A stretch of DNA of 64,000 nucleotides from Ignavibacteriota bacterium (GTDB lineage: Bacteria; Bacteroidota; Ignavibacteria; Tepidaquicellales; Tepidaquicellaceae): contig JAPLFJ010000011.1 of the NCBI GenBank assembly GCA_026390735.1, positions 112,420 through 176,419 of the forward strand, read 5' to 3'. Positions 36,835-44,765 of the stretch are shown in pieces. Position 1 is the first letter of the stretch. The number at the start of each line of letters is the position of its first letter. Made by a program: the position numbers and the translations under genes. The notes under the pieces are model-generated. The model saw nothing but the letters and a program-made list of their open reading frames with translations, made no database searches and was not told where the DNA came from.

Positions 36835-37323
36835 ATGAAAAACATTAAACTTGAACTCAAATGGGCGATTTATTTCGTCATAATGCAGTTAATCTGGATG
36901 CTTCTTGAAAAAGCTGCAGGACTATATAAACTGCGCATTCATAAGCATGCTGTATACTCAAACTTTATTGCAATTCCTGCGATAGCAGTATATGTGCTTG
37001 CATTACTCGATAAACGCAGTAACTTCTATGGAGGTACAATGTCATACATGCAGGGATTTATATCCGGATTAATGATTTCTGTGTTTGTCACTTTGTTAAC
37101 TCCAATTACTCAATACCTTATTTCAGTTGGTATTGCGCCTGAATTCTTTCCTAATATGATGGAATATTCAGTGACTAATGGAAGTATGACAAAGGACGCT
37201 GCCGAAAAATACTTTAATCTGAAAAATTTTATTGTACAAGGTATGATGTTTACTCCCGTAATGGGGATTGTAACTACATTAGTTGTCGCGGTATTTGTTA
37301 AGAAAAAGTCTAAAGAACAGTAA
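36835..37323 (+). CDS. DUF4199 membrane protein
   Basis: A membrane protein of 162 residues with four helices, matching DUF4199 (WAIYFVIMQLIWMLLEK, the loop YGGTMSYMQGFISGLMIS, and the charged C-terminal half before the last helix). The family is common in Bacteroidota and has no assigned function. It has its own upstream region after the terminator at 36678 and ends 44 bases before the convergent GH97 gene. Confidence 0.8.
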   Translation: MKNIKLELKWAIYFVIMQLIWMLLEKAAGLYKLRIHKHAVYSNFIAIPAIAVYVLALLDKRSNFYGGTMSYMQGFISGLMISVFVTLLTPITQYLISVGIAPEFFPNMMEYSVTNGSMTKDAAEKYFNLKNFIVQGMMFTPVMGIVTTLVVAVFVKKKSKEQ

Positions 37324-37366
37324 GAATAAGGAAAGAGGTGGTGTATTATTGGTACTTATTAGTTCA

Positions 37367-39367
37367 TTAATCAAGAATCATTATAAATCCGCCGCCCTCT
37401 GCCATTCTTATTTTAATATCTGATGTGGATTTAACTGTTTCCCTGCTCATAACATATTCAATAGAATTGTTTTCAAAGTGAGCATTTTCGGAATCGAAAC
37501 ATTTGTTTAATGTGTATGTTTTATTTTTGTCAAGAAAATTAAAGCTTACAGATATAACTCTTGAGTTTTCATTTGTTATCCCTGCAATGAACCACTTGTT
37601 TCCTTTTCTTCTGGCAATTACGATATACTCACCGATTTTTGCGTCAAGCACTTTGGTGTCGTCCCATGTTGCCGGTATTTGAGACACAAATTTGAATGCC
37701 GTATGATTTTCATAATTCTCAATTAAGTCTGCTGCCATCTGGAGTGGACTGTATAAAACAACCATCAAAGCAATCTGATTGCAAAGAGTACTGTGAACAG
37801 AAGTTTTTCCGGTATCGGGTCCGTTCCATTTAACACGCTTGTCTGCAAACTTTTGTTCTGATATGTCAAATATTCCGGGGGTATAGTCCATCGGTCCTGC
37901 GAGTCCTCTCGTAAAAGGAAGCGTGCAGGTATGTGAAGGAGGATTCCCTTCGCTCCATGCATTCCATTCCATACCTCTTACACCTTCAAAGGTCATCAGG
38001 TTGGGATAAGTTCTGCTCAATCCCGATGGTATAACCGGTTCATGAACATCGAGCATAATTTTATAATTTGCAGCAGTCCGCATAACTTTGTTATAGTGGC
38101 GAATCATATACTGCCCGTGATGATTTTCCGTTGGAGGATTGACGGGGCCTGCATAACCGGTCTTTACGTATTTAATTCCAATGCTGTTATAAAATGAGAA
38201 TGCATTTTCAAGATTCTTTTCGTATGCTACGATATCGCCGCCTGTTTCGTGGTGTCCGATAATCTCAACACCTTTGCTTCTTGCGTATTCAACGACTTCT
38301 CTGATGTTAAAGTCAGGATAAGAAGTTACGAAATCAAACGCATCTTTTGCTCCCCAGTTTTCCCAGCCGGTATTCCATCCTTCAACTACAAGTCCTTCTA
38401 TTCCATTGCTGGCAGCGAAATCTATGTAGCGCTTGGCATTCTCAGTTGTTGCTCCGTGTCTGCCGCTGTTCATGGCCCAGGCAGAAATTCCAAGATGCAT
38501 TTCCCACCATATTCCGATATACTTGATTGGCTTTATCCAGGAGCAATCGGAAATTACAGAAGGCTCATTCAGGTTTTGTAGTAATGATGATTCGGCTAAA
38601 CCTCCTGCACTTGAAGAAATAAACACAACACGCCAGGGTGTCTTAAACGGTGCAGATGTTTTTACTGCTGAACCGTCTGCCCAGGGAACGAGGTTTACTT
38701 TGAATGAGAGGGAATCTTTTAAATCCTGTTTGAGAGTCATGCTTGAATAATCATCTAATGCCGCTTCGTGAATGCATATGTAAGTACCTTTAGCTGTTTT
38801 CATAGTAAAAGGTGTCGCAACGTGAGAGGCTTCTTTAAGTGAAGTGTTATTGTAAAGTTTCTCAAGTGTATTATAATCAGCCCATATCCACCAGCATTTA
38901 TTGTTTTCGGAAAATGAATAGTTGCTCTCTTCGCTTATAATAATTACTTCTGGATTGTGTTCCGGGAAGTTGTACTGAAAAGCAAAACCGTCGTCGTAAA
39001 CACGGAAACTTACATCCAGAAAACGGTTCTTCCTTGTGTCCTGAAGGTGTAATGTTAGTTGATTATAGTTGTTTCTGATTGAAGAGTATTGTCCCCAGAC
39101 TGGTTTCCATGTTTCATCAAAAGACACTTTATCACTTTTTAGTATTCTGAAAAAGCAAAGACTGTCATTATTTTTTAATACAAAGCCAAGATTTGAATAA
39201 TTTATTATGTGTTCGTTTTTGTAAGAAGAACAATATACTAACCTGTTATTTTCTGTCTTTATGTTTACAGTTAAATTACCGGAAGGTGATTCAATAGTTA
39301 TTTCGTTTTCAGCAAATAAATTTGAAGAAAATAATAATATAAGAAACAGTAAAATGTAATCTTTCAT
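37367..39367 (-). CDS. Glycoside hydrolase family 97
   Basis: A protein of 666 residues: signal peptide (to ~19), N-terminal beta-sandwich (~25-270), a (beta/alpha)8 catalytic domain (~275-560) and a C-terminal beta domain. Family motifs are IKYIGIWWEMH, IGHHETGGDI, MLDVHEPV, FEGVRGMEWN and GPMDYTPG. GH97 includes inverting alpha-glucosidases (SusB type) and retaining alpha-galactosidases; the Asp in LDVHEP hints at the retaining kind, but this needs an alignment. The enzyme is probably periplasmic, as no T9SS domain is present. Its start overlaps the upstream dipeptidase stop by four bases. Confidence 0.9.
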   Translation of the reverse strand: MKDYILLFLILLFSSNLFAENEITIESPSGNLTVNIKTENNRLVYCSSYKNEHIINYSNLGFVLKNNDSLCFFRILKSDKVSFDETWKPVWGQYSSIRNNYNQLTLHLQDTRKNRFLDVSFRVYDDGFAFQYNFPEHNPEVIIISEESNYSFSENNKCWWIWADYNTLEKLYNNTSLKEASHVATPFTMKTAKGTYICIHEAALDDYSSMTLKQDLKDSLSFKVNLVPWADGSAVKTSAPFKTPWRVVFISSSAGGLAESSLLQNLNEPSVISDCSWIKPIKYIGIWWEMHLGISAWAMNSGRHGATTENAKRYIDFAASNGIEGLVVEGWNTGWENWGAKDAFDFVTSYPDFNIREVVEYARSKGVEIIGHHETGGDIVAYEKNLENAFSFYNSIGIKYVKTGYAGPVNPPTENHHGQYMIRHYNKVMRTAANYKIMLDVHEPVIPSGLSRTYPNLMTFEGVRGMEWNAWSEGNPPSHTCTLPFTRGLAGPMDYTPGIFDISEQKFADKRVKWNGPDTGKTSVHSTLCNQIALMVVLYSPLQMAADLIENYENHTAFKFVSQIPATWDDTKVLDAKIGEYIVIARRKGNKWFIAGITNENSRVISVSFNFLDKNKTYTLNKCFDSENAHFENNSIEYVMSRETVKSTSDIKIRMAEGGGFIMILD

Positions 39368-40104
39368 TGCCGGCTATTCTCAAGTTCTTCAAAAGAAAGG
39401 TCCATCAGTTTGTATTCCTGCCATCCGTTGAAATCGTAATGCCACCATTCACTTCCTATGCAGGTAAATCCAAAGTGTGACATAATATCTAAAAGAAATT
39501 TTCTGTTTGTGAGCACTGTGTCCGGGAGGTCAGGATAATCTCTATGAGCTTTTTCGGAAAAGTTATCAAACTCAGTTGGCATCTGTAATTCTTTGCCGGT
39601 AGAGAGGTCGATAAGTGTCAGATCAATTGCGCATCCTCTGTTATGACGTGATCCGCTTCGTGGATTAGCTACAAAATTAGTGTCGGGATAAACATCGTGA
39701 AATTTCAGCGTTGCTGCGTAAGGTCTGTAAGCGTCGAATATCTTCAGACCTAAATTGAGCCTGGACAAAGAATCCTGTATTTTTTGTAACGCATCAAAAA
39801 CAGGCATTCTTGCGAATGCTTTTGGAGTTGTATAAATTACTTTCCCAGTGAAATTATCTGATGTTGCGTACCTTATGTCGAGAACTATACCTTTAATCTT
39901 TTGAATATCTTCCATTTTAGTAAAAGGGTTTATGGTAACCTGATTGTTGTATTCTTCTTTAGTTTGAACTAAATCAAGGTTGTATGGATTGTTCTTTGCT
40001 GATTGTGTGACTCTGTTACATCCCTGAAGATAAAAGAGTAAAAAGGAGAATAAGATTGTACGATAACCTATCTTCGAAATTTGAACGAGGTATATTGGAG
40101 TCAT
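39364..40104 (-). CDS. VanX-like D-alanyl-D-alanine dipeptidase (M15D), lipoprotein
   Basis: A zinc peptidase of 246 residues. GSRHNRGCAIDLTLID holds the His and Asp zinc ligands (S-x-H-x-x-G-x-A-x-D), and SEWWHYDF holds the catalytic Glu and third ligand. A lipobox (LQGC at ~29) follows an N-terminal hydrophobic stretch, so the mature enzyme is probably an envelope lipoprotein that recycles D-Ala-D-Ala rather than a resistance factor; VanX of resistance operons is cytoplasmic and no vanHA genes are present. It is translationally coupled to GH97. Confidence 0.87.
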   Translation of the reverse strand: MTPIYLVQISKIGYRTILFSFLLFYLQGCNRVTQSAKNNPYNLDLVQTKEEYNNQVTINPFTKMEDIQKIKGIVLDIRYATSDNFTGKVIYTTPKAFARMPVFDALQKIQDSLSRLNLGLKIFDAYRPYAATLKFHDVYPDTNFVANPRSGSRHNRGCAIDLTLIDLSTGKELQMPTEFDNFSEKAHRDYPDLPDTVLTNRKFLLDIMSHFGFTCIGSEWWHYDFNGWQEYKLMDLSFEELENSRQ

Positions 40105-40279
40105 AATTCAGATTAATGAAATATAAAGTAATAAGTTTATGATTAAGAATAAATATTAAAATTTGAGTTGCCGTCAGTTTGTACTGTCAATTTTACAGAG
40201 ATTATTAAAACATAAATGATTAATTTACTGAAACAAATCTGAAATTAATAAGTATATTTAATAAACTTTAAAATGTAAT

Positions 40280-41011
40280 ATGAAAAATCTTAAAATTTAT
40301 CTTGCAATATTCATTGCATTAGTGTTTTATTTCAATGCATCAGCTCAGACAGTTGAAGAAATTATCGGCAAACACGTTGAAGCCATAGGTGGTTCGGATA
40401 ATATAATGGCAGTAAAAACGATGAAAACCGTGGGTTTTGCAAAGATGATGGGAATGGAATTTCCTTTCACAATCTATAATGTTGTCCCTGATAAAGTTTA
40501 TTTTGAATTGTCGGTACAGGGAAAACTTATAAAGCAGGGATGCGACGGAACTACTGCCTGGGCAGTTAATCCAATGGGAGGTTCTTCAACACCTGAAGCA
40601 GTAGAGGGTGAAGAAGCAGGAAACATAAAGGACAGGGCGAAAATATTCGATAAATTAGTGTCATATAAGGATGATGGCGGAAGTGTAGAATTAACAGGTA
40701 AGGAACAAGTGAACAATATTGAAACTTTCAAGATAAAATATACAGGTAAAGATGGAAAGAGTATTGTCTACTACGTAGGAACAAGTGACTATATGTTAGT
40801 CAAAACTCAAAGAACTTTAAGAATACAGGGACAGGAAATGGAGTCGGAGACTTATTACTCTAACTTCAAAAAGGCAGGGGATGTGATGATGGCCTATTCG
40901 ATGGATGTTAAGACAAAGGGGTCTCCTATGGGCACTCAGGAAATTACAATGGACAAGTATGAAATGAACCCTACAATAGACGAAAAGATATTTACCTTGC
41001 CAACGAAATAA
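40280..41011 (+). CDS. Outer-membrane lipoprotein-sorting (LolA-like) family protein
   Basis: A periplasmic protein of 243 residues: signal peptide cleaved after NASA, then TVEEIIGKHVEAIGG, the usual N-terminus of this LolA-like group. A run of antiparallel beta segments follows (VGFAKMMGMEFPFTIYNVVPDKVYFEL and others). Many Bacteroidota have several such proteins of uncertain cargo. It is single, with a terminator at 41025. Confidence 0.75.
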   Translation: MKNLKIYLAIFIALVFYFNASAQTVEEIIGKHVEAIGGSDNIMAVKTMKTVGFAKMMGMEFPFTIYNVVPDKVYFELSVQGKLIKQGCDGTTAWAVNPMGGSSTPEAVEGEEAGNIKDRAKIFDKLVSYKDDGGSVELTGKEQVNNIETFKIKYTGKDGKSIVYYVGTSDYMLVKTQRTLRIQGQEMESETYYSNFKKAGDVMMAYSMDVKTKGSPMGTQEITMDKYEMNPTIDEKIFTLPTK

Positions 41012-41024
41012 TATTTCAATTATT

Positions 41025-41050
41025 AATCCCGGAATCATGGTTCCGGGATT
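41025..41050 (+). terminator. Hairpin after the LolA-like gene
   Basis: Perfect 10-bp arms AATCCCGGAA / TTCCGGGATT (41025-41034, 41041-41050) with a six-base loop, 13 bases past the stop. Only a weak T-run follows. Confidence 0.65.
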
Positions 41051-41239
41051 ATGTATTAAATAATTCCTCCCGAAGAACTTATCGCAACTTTTATTTATAA
41101 AGAACAGAAATATCATTTCAGTATCGTATTTAGGTAATTATGATGGTATTATGTTGGTATTTAGTTAGCATTATAAGCTCCTTAAAGGCAGAGAGAAATA
41201 TTCTGTGTATTTATTACGGATATTTCAGATTTAAAACTT

Positions 41240-41261
41240 AACAACCTTGACCAAGGTTGTT
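41240..41261. repeat. Inverted repeat in the long spacer before the cytochrome gene
   Basis: Perfect 9-bp arms AACAACCTT / AAGGTTGTT around GACC. It lies in the 550-base spacer between the LolA-like gene and the multiheme cytochrome. It could be an operator or a hairpin; there is no gene in this spacer. Confidence 0.5.
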
Positions 41262-41483
41262 TAATTATTCCACTGGTTTCATTGTTTGTTGAATTCCTTA
41301 ACAGTTCAATTTTGTACGAAAATAGTAGTTTGTGTATTTTAATATATGGAAAATAGCAATTATAAATTTACATTTGATAAACATGTATATTAATTCCCCA
41401 CAATTCAGGTTAGTGTGCAAAATATACTCATGCTACATATTTCAAAATGTGACATTATATTGTATTATCAGTAATTTACGGTT

Positions 41484-41499
41484 TGGCACGACAATTGAA
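41484..41499 (+). promoter_or_regulatory. Possible sigma-54 promoter before the multiheme cytochrome
   Basis: TGGCACG-N4-TTGAA fits the -24 half of the sigma-54 consensus and the GG-N10 spacing, but the -12 half reads GA instead of GC. An overlapping sigma-70-like reading (TTGGCA-N17-TTATAG) cannot be excluded. The ATG lies 62 bases downstream. Confidence 0.35.
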
Positions 41500-41561
41500 T
41501 ACATATTATAGAAAAGAGATTAGAATAAATCTAATTTTTGAGAAATAAAAAGTTTAAAAAT

Positions 41562-43664
41562 ATGAAAAAATTTATTACAAGTTTGATGGTTTTGGTTCTT
41601 ACAGCGACTGTTATGTTTGCTGCACCAAAGCCAAAAATTATGGTTCAAAACGTTTCGCCTTACATGTTGTCAACAACATCTGTTTTAACAGCAGATTCAT
41701 GTGTTACAACAGGATTAAGTTCGGTAGCGAACAGCACATATGTTTATTTATCAGTAATGAACGTTGGTGATACAGCCGCAGTTCAGACAAGTACCTGGAC
41801 ATTTAATTCAAAGCCTTCAGGTTCAGTAGCAACTTTGACCTCAATACCTTCATTAGGCTGGTATAAGTTTTTTGCTGATGCAAAAGGTGTTTATCAGGTA
41901 AAAGTATCTATTACAACATCAACAGGAACAAAGGATTCAACATTACAAATCACATCAGGTGATTATGTTGGCGTTGGTGGCTTTGATAACGTTCCTGCTT
42001 TATATCCAAATTGCATGTCCTGTCATAGTTCTATGCCGGTTTGGGTAGAGATATTTAACAGATGGAAAGTAAGTAAACACGGAACAACTTTTAAAACTAA
42101 TATAGTTTCCGGTTCATCATCATTTGGAACAAGTTGTTTCAAATGTCATACAACAGGTTATGACAAGAATAAATATGCAGTTAATAATGGATTTGATGAT
42201 AAAGCAAGAACTCTCGGATGGACCTGGTCAACTTATTCACCTCCAAAACCGGGTAACTGGGATACTTTAAAGAATAAATTCCCTTCTTTAGTTTCATTAG
42301 CAGGTATCGGATGTGAAATGTGTCACGGAGCCGGAAGCGAACACGCTGCAGGTGGTGATACAACAAAAATAGCAGTCGATTATGATGCAGGTGCATGTTC
42401 ATCATGTCACGACAATCCATGGAGATACCCACAGGTTGCACAATGGAAGAATTCCGGACACGGTATAGGTGCAACTTTCGAAGGCAGAGCAGTAGCGGAT
42501 AGTTTAAGAAATAAACCGGCAAGTGACTGTAACATGTGTCACGACGGAAGAAACCATATTGATTATTCAAAGAAAACAGTTGGCGGACCGAACGTATTCA
42601 CAGCACCTGCACTCGTTCAGGGTGATATGACGAAAATTGGCTGTGCGACCTGTCACGATCCACATGGTAATGCAAATGATTTCTCATTAAGAAGTTATCC
42701 TGCGGATACACTTCAGAACGGATACAATTATGCATTCACAACTACAGGTAAAACCTGTATGACCTGTCACCAGGCAAGAAGAAACAGCAAAACATACATT
42801 ACAGTTAAAGGTTCGTTCTCAAGTACATGGGGACCACACGAAAACCCACAGGGTGATATGTTAATGGGACAAAACTTTGCAACATTCGGTTTCCCATTCA
42901 TTTCAGGTTCACATAAAAACAACGAAGGTGCATGCGTAAGTTGTCATATGGCAGCAACAACAGATACAGGTACAGTTACAAGAGATAAAGTCGGTGGCCA
43001 CTCATGGAATTTACACTATGCAGCAACAAACTACGACCATACAACTGGTTGTCAGGGATGCCATCCGGGAAAAACCAGCTTTGATCAATTTGTGGCACCA
43101 GAGGATTATGACGGAAACGGAATAATTGAATCATGGCAGACAGAAGTCAACGGTTGTATTAAAAACTTAAGAATTGCATTACCTCCGGCAGGATTAGATT
43201 CGGTTAACTGGGCATTAATCGCAAGAGACTCAATGAATCTTAACTTAAGAAAAGCTTACTGGAACTATTTAGTAATCAAAAATGATAAGAGTCTTGGAAT
43301 TCACAATCCATTCTTAGCAATTCAGGTTCTTACAACATCAAAATTGTATGCAGTTGGTGTACAGCAAAACGGAACAGAAATTCCTGCGAAGTTCGAATTA
43401 ATGCAGAACTATCCAAATCCGTTCAACCCAACAACAAAGATTAGTTTCAATTTACCAAAAGCAGAACAGGTAACATTAAAAATATACGATGTAACAGGTA
43501 AAGAAATAGTTACACTTGTTAATACAAAGTATTCCGCAGGCAAGTACACAACCGATTGGATGGGTACAGATGCAAACGGTAAAGCAGTCTCTTCAGGTGT
43601 TTACTTCTATAAAATTATAGCAGGAAATAACATCCAAACAAAGAGAATGGTACTTATCAAATAA
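41562..43664 (+). CDS. Nonaheme c-type cytochrome with T9SS sorting domain
   Basis: An exported cytochrome of 700 residues (start at the ATG at 41562; a TTG at 41538 would add eight residues before a normal signal peptide). Nine CxxCH heme-binding motifs are seen in order: CMSCH, CFKCH, CEMCH, CSSCH, CNMCH, CATCH, CMTCH, CVSCH, CQGCH. Spare His residues (HGTT, SEHAAG, GPHENP, SGSH, GGHSW, NYDH) can be distal ligands, as in the cytochrome c554 group. An N-terminal ~110-residue beta domain precedes them and a T9SS domain (NYPNPFNPTTKISFNLP) follows. Placement on the cell surface suggests electron transfer to extracellular acceptors. Confidence 0.92.
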   Translation: MKKFITSLMVLVLTATVMFAAPKPKIMVQNVSPYMLSTTSVLTADSCVTTGLSSVANSTYVYLSVMNVGDTAAVQTSTWTFNSKPSGSVATLTSIPSLGWYKFFADAKGVYQVKVSITTSTGTKDSTLQITSGDYVGVGGFDNVPALYPNCMSCHSSMPVWVEIFNRWKVSKHGTTFKTNIVSGSSSFGTSCFKCHTTGYDKNKYAVNNGFDDKARTLGWTWSTYSPPKPGNWDTLKNKFPSLVSLAGIGCEMCHGAGSEHAAGGDTTKIAVDYDAGACSSCHDNPWRYPQVAQWKNSGHGIGATFEGRAVADSLRNKPASDCNMCHDGRNHIDYSKKTVGGPNVFTAPALVQGDMTKIGCATCHDPHGNANDFSLRSYPADTLQNGYNYAFTTTGKTCMTCHQARRNSKTYITVKGSFSSTWGPHENPQGDMLMGQNFATFGFPFISGSHKNNEGACVSCHMAATTDTGTVTRDKVGGHSWNLHYAATNYDHTTGCQGCHPGKTSFDQFVAPEDYDGNGIIESWQTEVNGCIKNLRIALPPAGLDSVNWALIARDSMNLNLRKAYWNYLVIKNDKSLGIHNPFLAIQVLTTSKLYAVGVQQNGTEIPAKFELMQNYPNPFNPTTKISFNLPKAEQVTLKIYDVTGKEIVTLVNTKYSAGKYTTDWMGTDANGKAVSSGVYFYKIIAGNNIQTKRMVLIK

Positions 43665-43693
43665 GAGTGTTTTTCATAGCTTTCTCCTTTTCA

Positions 43694-43731
43694 AAACCCG
43701 GGAACCTCCTAAGTCCCGGGTTTCCTTTTTA
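43694..43731 (+). terminator. Rho-independent terminator after the cytochrome gene
   Basis: Perfect 10-bp arms AAACCCGGGA / TCCCGGGTTT (43694-43703, 43714-43723), then CCTTTTTAAT. It lies 29 bases past the stop. Confidence 0.88.
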
Positions 43732-43823
43732 ATACAAGTCAATTCATCTATTCTTGATAATTAGTTAACACTAATATAGTGGTATTAATAGTATAATATT
43801 ACTATTTTGATATATATCAATTT

Positions 43824-44765
43824 ATGTTGAAATATACGAATAATAATAACCGGATGTCAATTTCCGAAGTATTTCTGAACAGAAGTCTGGCATTTATCTT
43901 CAATCTCGAAAAGTTTGAGGATGACCCCATTGAAGAAAACATTCATCAATCAAGAGTATCAGGAAGAAAGTTAGAATCACTATTTGAAGCTTTCGGACAT
44001 TTGTCCAATGGAGGATATAAAGTATTTTACAAAGAAATCGTTAACATTATAAAACTTCTTAGTGCTTCAAGAGAAGCGGATGTTTGTATTTCTCTTACGA
44101 AAGAATATTGCCGGCAAATTAAGGTAGAAAACCTGATAGTGAGTAATTTTTTAAATCATCTTGTACGAAACTCAAAACTCCAGAGGAAAAGGATATTTAA
44201 GAATAATGAAATAGAGGATTTTCTTAATAGTAAAGATTCATTCGAAAAATTCATAAGGCTTGATATGTTTGTCGGGAGCGAGTTTGTTTCCCTGGATGCT
44301 GCAAGAGATTATACGGGGTTGATTATTCCCAAGTTATACGATAAAGTATTCCAGTATTCGGATGCGGTAGTGAACAATCCTTCGGATAAAAAGAAACTTC
44401 ACAGGATGAGATTAAAAGCAAAGCCACTCAGGTACCTGGTAGAGTTTGCGAATGAAGTTTATGAATGCAACCTGGATGATTTGCAATTTCAGGTAAAGGA
44501 GTTTGTCGAACAGGCAGGTTTGATACATGATATAGATATGCTGATTGAAAGGGTAAACAAGTTTTCTAAACTCTTAAGTAACCTTAAGAATAAGGACAGA
44601 GTAATTTCAAAGGATAAATCTTTAAGCGTATTTGTAAAGTATTTAAATACAAGAAGAAGAGTAGAGTATGAAACATTTCGCAGTAGGATATTCAAAATGG
44701 AAGATGTAAATATAAAGCAAAAGTTATTAAAGGAATTGCTGGTTCCTATCGTAAACAAAACTTAA
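43824..44765 (+). CDS. CHAD-domain protein
   Basis: A helical protein of 313 residues with the conserved basic histidine motifs of the CHAD domain: IHQSRVSGRKLESLFEAF near residue 32 and LHRMRLKAKPLRYLVEFANEVY near 192. CHAD proteins bind inorganic polyphosphate and often localise to polyphosphate granules. No CYTH triphosphatase domain or ppk gene accompanies it. Its 3' end overlaps the convergent nuclease gene by 20 bases. Confidence 0.87.
   Translation: MLKYTNNNNRMSISEVFLNRSLAFIFNLEKFEDDPIEENIHQSRVSGRKLESLFEAFGHLSNGGYKVFYKEIVNIIKLLSASREADVCISLTKEYCRQIKVENLIVSNFLNHLVRNSKLQRKRIFKNNEIEDFLNSKDSFEKFIRLDMFVGSEFVSLDAARDYTGLIIPKLYDKVFQYSDAVVNNPSDKKKLHRMRLKAKPLRYLVEFANEVYECNLDDLQFQVKEFVEQAGLIHDIDMLIERVNKFSKLLSNLKNKDRVISKDKSLSVFVKYLNTRRRVEYETFRSRIFKMEDVNIKQKLLKELLVPIVNKT

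Noticed and set aside
39364..40104. Vancomycin-resistance dipeptidase
   Set aside because: A lipobox indicates envelope location, and no vanH, vanA or vanRS genes are nearby; a cell-wall recycling role is more likely.
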